From Trochalopteron elliotii (Eukaryota; Chordata; Aves; Passeriformes; Leiothrichidae), in assembly GCA_024734555.1 (NCBI GenBank), contig JANPWX010000060.1, positions 3,075,571 to 3,139,570 of the forward strand: 64,000 bases of DNA, in the 5' to 3' direction. Both the position numbers and the translations under genes were made by a program. The notes under the pieces were generated by a model that searched no databases, had not been told where the DNA came from, and saw only the letters and a program-made list of their open reading frames with translations. Position 1 is the stretch's first letter; every line of letters starts with the position of its first letter. Shown one piece after another: positions 38,450 through 50,096 of this stretch.

Positions 38450-41400
38450 CTTCTCAGGAGCAAGGAGTATATATGACATATATAGTATTTATACCTTTTC
38501 TTTTAGTCACACCATTTCCGTGACTCAAAAATAACAGAAATAGCAGCTTTTCACAGACACCATTTCCCACAAAGTACATGAAACCTGATGTCTGGGGGGA
38601 TCTGTTTGGTTGTGCTTTGTAGTTTCATTTGTCTGCACTCTGCAGTAAAAAGGTCTGTAAAAATTCCTTTATCATTATTTTAATAGATGAACCTTTCTCA
38701 TAGAAAAAATGTCTAAAACAAAAAAGTCTCCAAGTGGCAGTCTCCATGTATCCACTGTATTTTGAAAGTAAATTAGAAAATTTGGGAATTTTGTAAAGGT
38801 TTTGAAAATTTGTCACATCCTTGAATTTTTGGTGTGAAATAATCTAGAATAGAGTTGGAAAGAAACTTGCAGGGGTTGAAACCTGAAGAGCAAATGCTTG
38901 ATCACTACAGATACCTGTCCATCTTCTGGAAGGAGCAACTTCCCAACGAGGCTCCCTGGGGATGTATGTGGATGTTTGAAAAAATAAAAATACGAAACAA
39001 AACAAGCAAGCAGGCAGCTACCTCTGCATTTGATGATTTAACAAAAACAAACTTGTGTGTTAAATGTTATACTTCATCAGGACTTCGTGTTCAGATGCTA
39101 CAAGGATGTCTGGAGGAGGCAATTGGAGTTTCCATTCCAGCTTCTGGAGCTGGACTTCTAAATCTTTCCTTTCAAAGCAGAACTGCCATGGAGGAGCTAA
39201 TGCCCTTATTTAATATAATAACGCTGTGATTAATATATCCTGTCAGTGTGTGGGAAACCTGAATTCAATTTCCTCGTCTGCCTGAGGGATCTGAACTCTG
39301 GACCACACAAAGTGACCTGTCAGCGAGCTAGGCTATTTTGTGGGTGAAGAAGACTCTCTTCATACTTTCTAAGCCACCCAAGCAACATTCTAAGCCAAGT
39401 CTGCAGGAGGCTGATTGCTCTGATATCTGGTAGCTGGCGTTGAGAAAACACAGGGCCATGAACACAGCTTCTTTTATTCTGAGCATTCTCTATCAGGAGC
39501 TGGACATCCAGGCTGCCTCTTGTAACCCTCTGCTTATGGACTGTGAGGCAGTGGGCATTGGCTGAGAATTTGTGTCTGGGCTCTGCAGATCCATACAAAT
39601 GTGCTCCCAGCCACTAATCCCCCACACACGTGTGTCAGGCTGCCCCTGCTGTCTGAGAATGTCCAGAAGTTTAGGGAGCAGGACATCCCAAAAATCCAAA
39701 AGGATAGGGAACTGTGGGTTGCAAATTTGGTGTGGGCACACAGTCTGCCCACAGCTTTTTGTAGGTTCAAGGCAAGAACCTCTCTCAGCTGAAGGAAAGG
39801 CTGAAATTTCTTGATCAGGTTAGTGACTTTGCAGGGCAATCCCATGCTTGGCTGATTGAATTGGGTATGGTTGCCTACTATTCCAACTCACAGTTATAAC
39901 TGTTACATTTTATTGGCCCCTTAGTTATTTTCATTCCTAGTGTCACTGCTGCTCTGAAACCAATTGTGGACGTGTGTAGGTCAAGGGGAAGGAAAATTAA
40001 GGGTCATCTTAAGTTTATACAGTGGTGCTTTTTCATTTTCTATAAAACTAACTACATTTAGGCGCCCTGTCGGGTAAGCCTTTTTTCCCTTGTCTGTTAT
40101 TTTCAAAGAAGAGAGTGTATATGACAGTCTGAGAATAGCACCAGCCTGAACACAGATGGTAGGGATTACACCACACTGAGCCTTGACCTTCAAAAGCTCA
40201 CCATTCCTTTTCAAGGTTTCTCTTCTTTGACAGGTGTACTGGCTTTTGTCAATTACTTTCATTAATGCATTTTTTTCATTATGATCAATTATCTGTAGGT
40301 TAGATCGTGTCTCAAAATTACAGCAAAACAGGTTCCAAACCAAAAAGCTGAAACTGTTTTCCATACTTTTCTCCCTTCTGTTGCCCCAAAGTACTCCGAA
40401 GCTCTCAAAGCTTTAACTCATAATGGAGAAATATCACCCAGAAATATCATTTCCATTAAGCACTCAGTGTGGGATTCTGGCTGGAGCACAGGGCTAAACC
40501 TCACCAATTAGGTTTGCAGGGGACTGTATTTAAAAGATACTATTTTCTGAGATGTTAAAAATTATTTAAAAAGTAAATATGGGAACAGAAGTTAAGCATA
40601 GACTTTATATTGTGGAAGAAAACTTTTCACAGGCCAGATAGAGCCATTCCTGTAATGTATTGGTATCAGAGTGTAAACATCAAAGGAAATCAGCTATGTC
40701 AGGCCAAGGTAATTGAAGTAAATGGTATGCACTGGTACAGATGAAACAGGATTCAGCCTTTTCTTCCTCAGAGATACTGGCAAGCAGGTCAGAAATCCAA
40801 ATGCTTATTGCCAGCCTCATGCCTTGAACAGCCAGAGCCATGGCAGCCTGCAGGACTGGGCTGCTGACATAGGAACAGATTCTCTTGGGAGTTTGATTCT
40901 CCTCTGCTGTTTTGGGACTGGCTGAAAATGCCATAAATGGTTCTCCTCAACATCACAGGGTGATGTCTCTGACTGCAAGAATGATAGAAATCAATGACCA
41001 GTCAGTAGGAGAGTGCAAGTTTCTCCCACTGTTCAGCATCTCACCAAAAGTGTGGTTTGAGTTCATTTCCGACAGACAATCAAATTTCTCTGATAACAAT
41101 CTACTTGTTCCAAACCTGGAGCTATCTTTTCAGGGTGTACATAATGAGGAATCAGACCTTACCTTTATGGCATTAAAGCAAAATGAGACTCTCCAGCCCC
41201 TTAGGTCCCTCCTGGCTCTCTGCAGCTGGGACGAGGGGTAGGAAGGCTGGGCTGGCTTGGATCTGCCTGTGCATTTTGCCCTTTTGTCACCCAGGAGAGC
41301 ATCAGAGCTGCAGAAAGACGGCACGTGGTTTGGCCTGGCTCCTCTCACCCAAGTGACTGCTCGTGGATGGGCTCTCAAGGGCAGGAGAGATGAAGGGAAG

Positions 41401-41554
41401 AAGGATTGAAATGTTTTTCTGGCTCAGTGCCTGCTTTCACACAGTGCTGAAACTGGAGGGACGATCTAGTCCCAAACCAAACCTTAAAAGGTGCTAACAT
41501 ACAGGACAGCCAGAGGGATGGAAACTCCTCATGGTACACAAGGGAGATAAGCAA
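38450..41554. other. Unique DNA without a recognisable gene
   Basis: Frames up to 127 codons occur (plus 38855-39229, minus 39981-40364). They carry no domain I recognise. 39390-39860 is GC-richer and open on both strands. No transposon could be supported. Confidence 0.45.
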
Positions 41555-42154
41555 TTAACGCTCATTAATGTTAATAAGAGTTAGTGTGTGAATCCTCTGT
41601 TTCCTGGACCGAGTAAAAGAAAGTCTAAAACCATAATAAATCTGTCTCAAATTTAGTAATATTTATTCCAACTACAGTATAATCACTAGAATAACATTGT
41701 GGTGCTGTAAAACATGTTGAAATATAGTGTTACATCATCACTGCTATTTGTTACTATAATTTTATCCAATAAATTATGGTGCAATCCATGGCTTGGGATT
41801 AAAATGACAGATTTAATATGGCATTTTTAGTCTGCATAATGCTTGTGGTTCAGGACAATAAGAGTTTTGATCTAAAGTAAATAGGTGATAAAAAAAGCCA
41901 CTTGAGATTGGCTTTCATTTTAAAACTTCATTAAAAAGGGATTTGTCATTATCACTAAATATGAGAGGGGAAAAAAATCAAAACCTGAAATGCTCCATAA
42001 ATTGACTCCATTTTTACCACAACTTCTAATTTGAAAGTTACTTAACAAACAAATGGTACTAATTTCCCGTAAAAATCTCAATCACATTCAAAATGAGCTA
42101 TTCACTTAGAAAAGCCATGAGCTACCTAAAAGCTAAAGACAATTACAGAGTAGG
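41555..42154. other. AT-rich block resembling a conserved non-coding element
   Basis: There is no open frame of note for about 600 bases, with uniformly complex AT-rich sequence and many homeodomain-type or octamer-like strings (CAATTAACGCTCATTAATGTTAATAA near 41553-41578, and TCCAATAAATTATGG near 41765). Absence of repeats and long frames plus such motif density is typical of developmental enhancers in gene deserts, but this is a guess from composition only. Confidence 0.2.
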
Positions 42155-42172
42155 TTTTTTTTTTTTTTTTTT
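42155..42172. repeat. Poly-T tract, 18 bases
   Basis: Run of 18 T. Further T-rich and TTGG-rich simple sequence follows at 42301-42342. No retroposed body is recognisable beside it. Confidence 0.9.
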
Positions 42173-42300
42173 ATTTCAACACTGAAATGGAAATGATTTT
42201 CAGACTCCTCAGATTCCAGTAAATGTAACTTAGATCTCTCATGAGTACTCTGCAGTGAATAATGGAGGAACTAAGCCAAATATGTGCAGGATTCTGGGGA

Positions 42301-42342
42301 TTTTTTTGGTTGGTTGGTTGATTTTTTGTTGGTTTTTTTTTT
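42301..42342. repeat. TTGG / poly-T simple sequence
   Basis: Short simple-sequence tract combining three TTGG units and runs of T. On the plus strand it lies in a 74-codon frame, giving a Phe/Leu/Val-rich translation of no significance. Confidence 0.8.
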
Positions 42343-42841
42343 GACAATCAAAATGAGAGTAGGAACATATCATACATTTCAGAAATTGAGGTACCTGGAA
42401 ATAATTTGCTCAGGTGGAATCTTCCTAAGATGGAAAACAGTACCTACACTGTGTCTTATCTGCAGGTTTAGCAGATGCTTTAGCAGAAACAAGAAGTATT
42501 TATTTTAAACAAAAAGATTTTGGAAAAGAGGGGATTACATGAATTTCTTCTATATATACCACCCCTTTTAAAAGAGGCTGGAACATTTTGCACATGAAAA
42601 CCCTGGAAATAATTTCATCACTGAAGTGATGCATCTACGGCTGCACAAACCCTAATTTGCATCCTTCCTTTATATGCCAGTGACTCGTGAAAGAGTCAGC
42701 CTTTATTTGTATGAGGTGCTTGCAGACACTCAGGAAAGCCTGGCCAGTGGCTGCTCAGGTTAGAGAACACAACAAAAACCTCTCGTCCACAGGGTCTCTG
42801 AAGAATGGTCTGGGAACAGCAAGGGAGAGTTCTTGATATGG

Positions 42842-42867
42842 ATTCTGGGTATTTATATACCCAGAAT
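42842..42867. repeat. Perfect 11-bp inverted repeat with 4-base loop
   Basis: The arms ATTCTGGGTAT (42842-42852) and ATACCCAGAAT (42857-42867) are exact reverse complements around TTTA. It is similar in form to the hairpin at 14386-14415 but unrelated in sequence. Confidence 0.9.
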
Positions 42868-45800
42868 TATTCCATTATTGCAGTTATTGTTCCATTCCTC
42901 AGCAGAAGAGCCTCTGTCAAAACACTCTGGCAAGAAATTGAAGTAATACTATGATACAAATGAAAGTAGCTCCTTAATAATCATGTAGAGTATATTTTCA
43001 CACTTCTTATCAGTGAATTCTCATAAAAATGGTGCTATTATAGGTGATAAAAAATTATCTGAGATGGCTAATCTTTCTGTTGTGGGCTTGTGCTTATGAA
43101 ATTATCTGATTATTAATGATAGTCTGTAGAACAAAACCCCGTAGTACATAAAAAAATAAAACATAAAAAGATGAAAAACTTTGTCTAAATGATGTTAAAT
43201 CACTTATCAGAAATATTATTATTCACTGCTGAAGGTGAAACCTAATTTGAAAATGTGTTTCACAAACTGCCTGACTCCAAAAAAGTTCATGAAAAATTTT
43301 CAGCAAAATATTTTTCCTTTGTGATTTGTACTTTAATTTTATTAAAAAACTGGAACTTTTTTGTTTGTTTGTTTGGGTTTTTTCCCAAAGAGAAACATTC
43401 CATATCGCTAGTTCACATTTTATGATTATGTTCTGAAATCACCTTTTTTCTTTGCTGGTTTGAACTTAAATTTGGAAAATCCCTTGGGCATTTATTTATT
43501 GTCACCATGAAAAATATTGGAAAAAGAAGAAGACAGAACAGACATCAGTGGACTACAACAAATGTTTGCTTATTGATAAGCCTGAGCTGAGGTAATGCTG
43601 AAATGTTAGAAAAAACAGAAAACCAAACACCAGAAAACTAAAAAAACCCACTAATTACAAATGTGAATAAGTTATGTTGTTCATCAGATCACTCTTATTG
43701 AGATGAGCATGAGTATCTCTGAAAGGTACATTCCACAAGAATTTGTAGGAGTAAAATTTTCACAAGAGTTTAGAACTACTCTTAATAGGAGAGCAATTAA
43801 TTCAGGTCCAAAGTGGAAGTTTATTGAAAACTTAGGTTCAGGTCATATTTATAAGAACTCAACAAGAATGTAAATGTACAGATCTTAATATCTGCCTAAA
43901 CATGCTAATGCTGTGAGAAATTATCCCAAAACTTGGTGCACACTTTGTTCTTTAACTCAATGCTTTGTTCTTTAATTGGAAAGCTCTTAAACATATAATA
44001 CATCAAATTAAAGTAAAATAATCTGTTATTTTTCATATTAATGACATAATTACATTGCACCACTATAAAATTGCTTCCAGTCTAATTATGTCTAGGCAGA
44101 GATTACTGGTAATTAATATAACAAATAATTTTGACTACAACTAACAATAATTGCTTTTTTGAAGACTTTCCTAAAACCTTTGAGTAATTTTGTTACTTCT
44201 ACATACAGTACTACAACAGTTCTTTGGCACTTAGCAGTTAATTACTTGAAGGAATAAGTAATTAATTGCTACGTGGAATTGCATGTTTGAAACAGAACAA
44301 GAGCAGGGGTTACATTTGTTTTAGAAGTGTTGGTGAATGGCTCCTTTGGTCCATGGCTCCACACTGGTGAATGTGAGAGGCTTAGGGTGCACACACATGG
44401 CTGGGAGCTGGAATGTAATCCATAGGGAAAGTGGTCCCAGAAATTCCTGTTTCACTTAAAAGATGATCAGTGCTGTGAAATAATTTGGGGACCTCTGGTA
44501 TAATGTATTATCTCAGGCATGGCACATTAAAATATGAGCCTGTGAATGTCTTTCATTTAAAAGCCCATCCACTACCATGTTCTATACCCATCTTATCAGT
44601 AAATCTCTTTTTTAAAAGATACATGATCTAAAATTTAAAAGTAAAATTTAATTTCCTCTCCTCACCAAATACTGTGCCGCAGTACCAGGCTCATGTTTCA
44701 AGATCCATTTCACTAAGGAATCATTTTCATCTTCTGTACTCTGCGAGGCCTCTTTATGTCAGATACTTATCCATGCTTTATGTTTTTGCCTGACCTTACC
44801 TTCCCACTAAGGCTGAGATACCAATTGCTGCTACTGCTGCCACTCGTGTCTATCCATTCCCTAAAGTCTTTGTGACCTGTTAATCAAGGTGGGAAACATT
44901 TCACAACACTGGGAAAGAAGGAACCCCTTAAAGTAAGGGAAAATTAGGTAAAATAAATTAATTTTAGAGACCATTAATATCTCTCTGAAATGAAATTTCT
45001 CATGCTCTCTAATAGATGTACAAGACAATAGCATTAGTTAATACATCTCTAACAAAGCACCACAAGCTTCTTTCTCCAGCATGTCATCTGGGAATCATCC
45101 AGATGTTTATACAGTGAACTAAAACCTGTTTTTTCTTTCTTTTTCTCTAAAATTTAAGTTCTATACTTTTGTAACACCACTGACTTTATTGAACATGGGG
45201 ATGTTTCAAGAAAGCTTTGTCTTGGAGCCTTTGGATTTTGGTCCTCTAAACTTAAGCCAGTATACAGATTGTTACTGATAATATTATTACTAAGCTAAAC
45301 AAAATCTAAAATGGACAAGTTCTCCACAAACACTAGAATCAGAAAATCAAAATGTTCTTTTCCAAACATCCTACAAATTTTGAGCAAAATACCCAGGATT
45401 TACAAGAGTAAAACTCATAATCATCTTTCACTATGTTTTTCTATTAATACAATAAACCAAAAATATCCTCTACATACTAAAAAGAATAAGCATATTCTGA
45501 ACCCCAGCCTAAAGGTTTAGCGTGGAGATACTGTTTCAGATCTTATTCCTGTGGAAACTGGGCCCAAGTTATAATGACTATGATTCCAGAAAGCATTCCT
45601 CAAGCTGTTACTTGCAGGCTTGGGTTTAAGAAAAAACCTTCTTTGGGAATTTATTATTGCATTGCTCATAAAACAACATCCCATAGTTTTATTTCGCTGG
45701 CTTGTGACACACAAAAATCAGACAAGGATTAGCTGACTGTAATGCCAAATATATGAGAACAATCCCTTTGTACCTGACAGCAAATTGCAAACAGCAGCTC

Positions 45801-46921
45801 TGATTCCATGAGTTCATATTTCACAAGTGCTGAAATATTCAGCAGCTTATTAAGGTTTGATACTTATTGTTTCCTCTGATAGAAAATGCAGTGCCCCTCC
45901 AAATATTTGAAGTGGCATCAAGAGGTCTGTGTTCCAAAAAGAGAAATGTTGGGAATTTCGAAGAGGCCTTGTTAAATTAATAAAGATCAGTAATGAACTA
46001 ATGAAAGCCCTGCAGTTCTGACAGACATGCACATACCAAATTCATACACCCACCAACTTTGTGTAATCTATATTTTAGCACTCACTACATGAATCCTCAG
46101 TGTTTTCTACTCACAGCAATGTTTGAAAGAGGCTCTTAAAAACTTTATAGCATCTTTTACATTGTGGCTTGTGCAAAAGGGTTCTGCACAGGGTGAAAAG
46201 TACTATACAATTTAAGGAAATGTAATACAATTAAATCAGTTGCAATGATTTACAGGATAATCTAATAATCTAGAAGTCATATATCTTATATGTAGAGGTA
46301 ATAAATATTAAAATTGTGATGAGAAGCAGCTTCAATTCTAGCATTAGGTCATAGTGAGAGCTGAAGAAAACCAATGTCTTTTCCCCCATAAAAGAAAGAT
46401 TTTAGACAGAGAGAAATTATTAATTTTGATTTGTACTTCTTCTTTCATTTTTAAGAAAATGTGTGCTGTTGTAGGGGACAAAGAACAGGAAAGAGGGGGC
46501 CCTTGTGAATACTAGCACAAGGTATGCCAAAATTTATCATAGATGTAAGATTTGACAGAGAATTATGCAAATACATGGAGGATTCTACTCCTTTTTTGAA
46601 GACTTCATATGGCTGCCCATCCTCCAGGCTTCACAGAGAGCCCTTGCAAAAAACCTGCAAAAAACAGAAACACTTTATTTATATCCACATTATCAAAATT
46701 TAGTGTTGAACCCTTCAGGAAAGAGTCCTGACAGCTTCCAGGAGCACAGTCCAAGTACTGCAATACTGCTGAACACAGCTGATAAGCCACATCAGAAACC
46801 TTCCTGGAAATGCTGCTTTTCTGTGGAGATTCTCTCCATGTACATTTGCTGTCTTACAACACCTGCACCTTGTGCTACCGTGCTGCCATTTGTGCTCAGG
46901 TGAAAAGAGGGAATTTGTTTT
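42868..46921. other. Very AT-rich unique DNA without a gene
   Basis: From 42510 to 45310 there is no open frame of 60 codons or more on either strand, the longest such gap in the window. The sequence is complex and not tandemly repeated. Short GTTT simple sequence lies at 43361-43374. The inverted repeat at 44235-44268 is listed separately. No transposon could be recognised. Confidence 0.5.
44235..44268. repeat. Inverted repeat containing TTAATTA homeodomain-type motifs
   Basis: The arms CAGTTAATTACTT (44235-44247) and AAGTAATTAATTG (44256-44268) are reverse complements with one mismatch, separated by 8 bases. Each arm holds a TAATTA core, the consensus bound by many homeodomain proteins, so a paired or dimeric binding site is conceivable. 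Similar TAATTAAT strings lie at about 44110. Confidence 0.6.
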
Positions 46922-46977
46922 CCAGGGAGAAAAGATGTACACTGTGTTTCCAGGGAGAAAAGATGTACACTGTGTTT
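46922..46977. repeat. Perfect 28-bp tandem duplication
   Basis: Two identical 28-base copies (46922-46949 and 46950-46977) begin CCAGGGAGAAAAGATGTACA and lie head to tail. Perfect identity suggests a recent event. They lie in an 81-codon plus frame that shows no known domain. Confidence 0.95.
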
Positions 46978-49900
46978 TCAGTCAGAGATCGGGCTATAAA
47001 TTTTTCCACGACTACAGATGCTTTCTGCCTCAGAGTGAATATTAAAAAGCTATGAAATGCTCATGTAATGAGATGCACAAACAATGGAATATGGGAACTT
47101 TTCTTAATTTGGCATTCATTTACTCATAAATTCCACTGAATGGGATTGCAGAAACATTTGAACGATTTTTTAATGAAGCAATGTATTATTAAAGTACCTT
47201 TTCTTCTTTTGCTTCCTGTAGTTTAGCTAAAAACTGTTCAAGGACTGCTTTAGAAAGAGAAATGCAATGTTAGAAGTTGAAATGAAGGCTGCTTTACAGA
47301 CATCACTGTCACATGAAGAATACCACACACCTGTGGCCGTGAGCTGTTTGTATTCATCATGCTTATTTTGTTTTTAATACCAGAGCCAGAAGTGCTGCTC
47401 CATTTTATAATAAATCAGAAAATGTGCTCACGCAGTTTAAATGTGAGTATTGCCAGGGGTGACCTGCTGTGCTCTTCCCAGCTCCCAGGTGCTTACATTC
47501 ATGGATTGGTGGATATTTCTTCCTCCTGTGTCTGAAGAGGAGAATTACATAAGAAATCCATCCCCTGTTTTAAGGAGTTGGCTAAGGCTCCTAACTTTCA
47601 GCGGAGGAAGGAGCTCTCCCTGCCTCATCCCCAAAATATCACTGGAGGGAATATTGTGTTCTCCTCATCCTGCTAGATCCATTATCATTAGTTAGAGTAG
47701 GTAAGCAGATGTGCAGGCTGCATAAATGCAGGACAACATTTGTAAAGGGAAATACAGACCAAAATATCCCATTCTTATTAATTTGCACACTTGTTAGGCT
47801 TGTCCAAACACATTAGGTGTAATTGTCTCCCTTCCCAAAGATCTCTGAAGCATAGTGGGGTAGACCACAAGGTCAGGAGAAGAGGGAATTGCCAGAGCAG
47901 CTGTCATGGAGCAAAGGACCCAGCTGAAAAGTTTGCAAAGGGCTCTTCCTTCCCTAAGAGCCCTCTGCAAAGTGCTGGTCCTGGCTGGTCCTGCCTGAGC
48001 TACAAACATCACTTGGGTGTGATCAAATTTGTGCATTGAGCAGTGGCTGAACATAAGGCCAGGCTCCTTGGCTGTTGTGTTTCTGTTCAGCAGGACTGAC
48101 CAGGACTGTTCTGGATGGCTGAGCTGACACCAGGCAGTCCACAGCACAGTGCAAATGACCATTCCCTGGGGCAGATTCAGAGTAGTGATAATGCAGCTTT
48201 TGGGCTCAGTCTGACTTTGCACTTGTGTCAAAGCAATTAAATTTAGGCCAGTTGTGATGTTTAAAAAAGGATCACATCTGGGTAACCACAATAAATTAAA
48301 TGGGAAGGCAATTTGCAATCAAGCCTCAGGTGTAGAGAAAAGGTTCTTATATTCCTCTAGGTGCTAATTTGAAAATGGAGCTACCAATATAAGTCTTGAT
48401 AATGGATTATTAGAAACAACATGTAACTATACAATAAGGAATTATTTAGTCAGATGAGCCTGCTTTGACATTAGAAATTTGACTGATTTCTTGAATTCCA
48501 GTTTTTCCACATTCAGGACAGCCTGTTTCTAGTGATCAAAGGCCTCTACAAACATTTCCTTTGGGTAACCTTTGGATTAGATCTCATTCAGCTGTTTTAT
48601 AGGCCACCATTTCAGTGTTCCAAAGATCTTGCAATGAGCTGGTGCACAAGTGAAGCCCTCTAGTCTACAGGGATGCTGGAGAATGCCTGGGAATGAAAAC
48701 CCTAAGGTCCATAATCACAGCCTAGGGAGGGTAGGTTCAGTTCACCAGACAACTGGGGAAATGAATTGCATAAAGAAATCAGAAAATCTCAACACAAAGC
48801 AGTAGCATTGGCTCTCTTACTAATTTGTATTAACACTACCAACTTCAGCAGCAGCAGCAGCAACCACTATATAAGCTGATAAGTAATTAAGAGAGGAGTC
48901 CTGAATACATGTAATTCACTAGATAGGATTATTTTTTCAGCAAGATACATCAGCCTGGATGGTTAGATGCTGACAGCACCATAGTTAGATTTGTACTTTT
49001 TTCACTTAAATTTTCCCCACCAGTCCCCAGTCTTTGCTTGCTTTGTGTTTTTTCTGCTGTTTCCCTTTCTTTTGGAAGTCCAGAGATTGAGTAATGTCTG
49101 TGTGTTTTCTCTCTGAAGACTAACAAGATGCAGATGATTCCTTTTATTTGTTTGTTTCTTATCAAAGCCCCCCAGAATTATCTCTCTGGATCACAGACTA
49201 ATTATTACTTGTAACATCTCTGTATCAGGAGTATCCCAGACATTTTAGACATGGCACCTGTTTGATTTCATAAGCACACAGCTGGGAAAGGCTTGTTTTC
49301 AGTCTGGTGACCTTCTGTTGTCCCAGCATCAGTAGGGACTTCTGTTTTAGAACACTCTTATTTTACTAATATTTTGTAGTTTCTTGCTTCCACGTTTTTA
49401 TCAAATGTTTCACAATGTTTGTTATTTCTCCTCAAGTCCCATTTCCTAGGGTAATGTGATTATGTGAGACCCTTGGGTGTCATTTTAGAAAAATTAATTT
49501 CTTTTTCTTTTGGCTTAATGGAAAAGTGTAAAAACATGACCCAAGTGCATTCTAAAAGCTGGAAAGTGAAAGGCAATTAAAAAGAACACACATTTTATTA
49601 TTTAAAAAATAAGATTCTTTAAACGCAATATTCATGATTTTTGGAAGGACAAGACCATTTTTTTCAACACCTGGGACAATCAGTTTGACATGGCTGTTAC
49701 AAGGACTTGGCTATGGAGTCTTGCAGTGTATATATGCAGAAATTAATTTTGAATTAACAGATGGTGTCCTTTCATGTTTGTCTGTTTTCTTAGCTTCCTG
49801 TATAAGAAATCAGTTGTTTCTGTTTGTTGAGGGAAATGGTGCAATTTCTTTGCAACTGTAAAATTAAAATCCCTAAAAGCAATGCTGAGCTTCTTACAGT

Positions 49901-50047
49901 AGTAGCAAGCTCTTTCTAAATTCTGAGATACTAAGCTGGGAGGCAATAAATCAAAATTAGCAATTAAATTAACATAATTTTTAAAAGTTTCTTTAAATTC
50001 ATAGGGGAAATAATAATGAGTATTCACTAATAACTTTTCATATTCCT
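46978..50047. other. Unique DNA without a recognisable gene
   Basis: The longest frame (minus 47794-48318, 174 codons) reads as mixed hydrophobic sequence and overlaps a plus frame of 82 codons; no family is recognised. About 48180-48245 shows weak likeness to an old amniote repeat. A five-unit CAG repeat lies at 48846-48860. Confidence 0.45.
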
Positions 50048-50084
50048 GCTTTATCTGTCCTTGAAAGGACATCTGCCTTTTCAA
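49743..50084 (-). other. Unassigned 113-codon open frame
   Basis: The minus-strand frame starts at an ATG at 50084 and translates to a sequence with balanced charged and aromatic residues (for example IKQEYEKLLVNTHYYFPYEF near residues 11-30), which looks more protein-like than most chance frames here. I recognise no family or motif, see no splice context, and its start lies inside the inverted repeat at 50048-50096. In AT-rich DNA a frame of this length can arise by chance, so I do not call it a gene. Confidence 0.12.
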
Positions 50085-50096
50085 GGCAGATAAAGC
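50048..50096. repeat. 49-base imperfect hairpin
   Basis: GCTTTATCTG (50048-50057) pairs with CAGATAAAGC (50087-50096). After a one-base bulge, CCTTGAAA pairs with TTTCAAGG, and GG with CC. Together the stem is about 20 base pairs with a short apical loop. An alternative inner stem is ATCTGCCTT / AAGGCAGAT (50071-50079 and 50083-50091). It is shorter than normal microRNA precursors. Confidence 0.85.

Noticed and set aside
38430..38460. T20 followed by CTTCTCAG as a splice acceptor
   Set aside because: No donor, open frame or composition change follows; a T-run next to CAG occurs by chance.
47794..48318. 174-codon minus frame as a gene
   Set aside because: No recognisable domain, no splice context, overlaps an 82-codon plus frame; kept only as an unexplained long frame.
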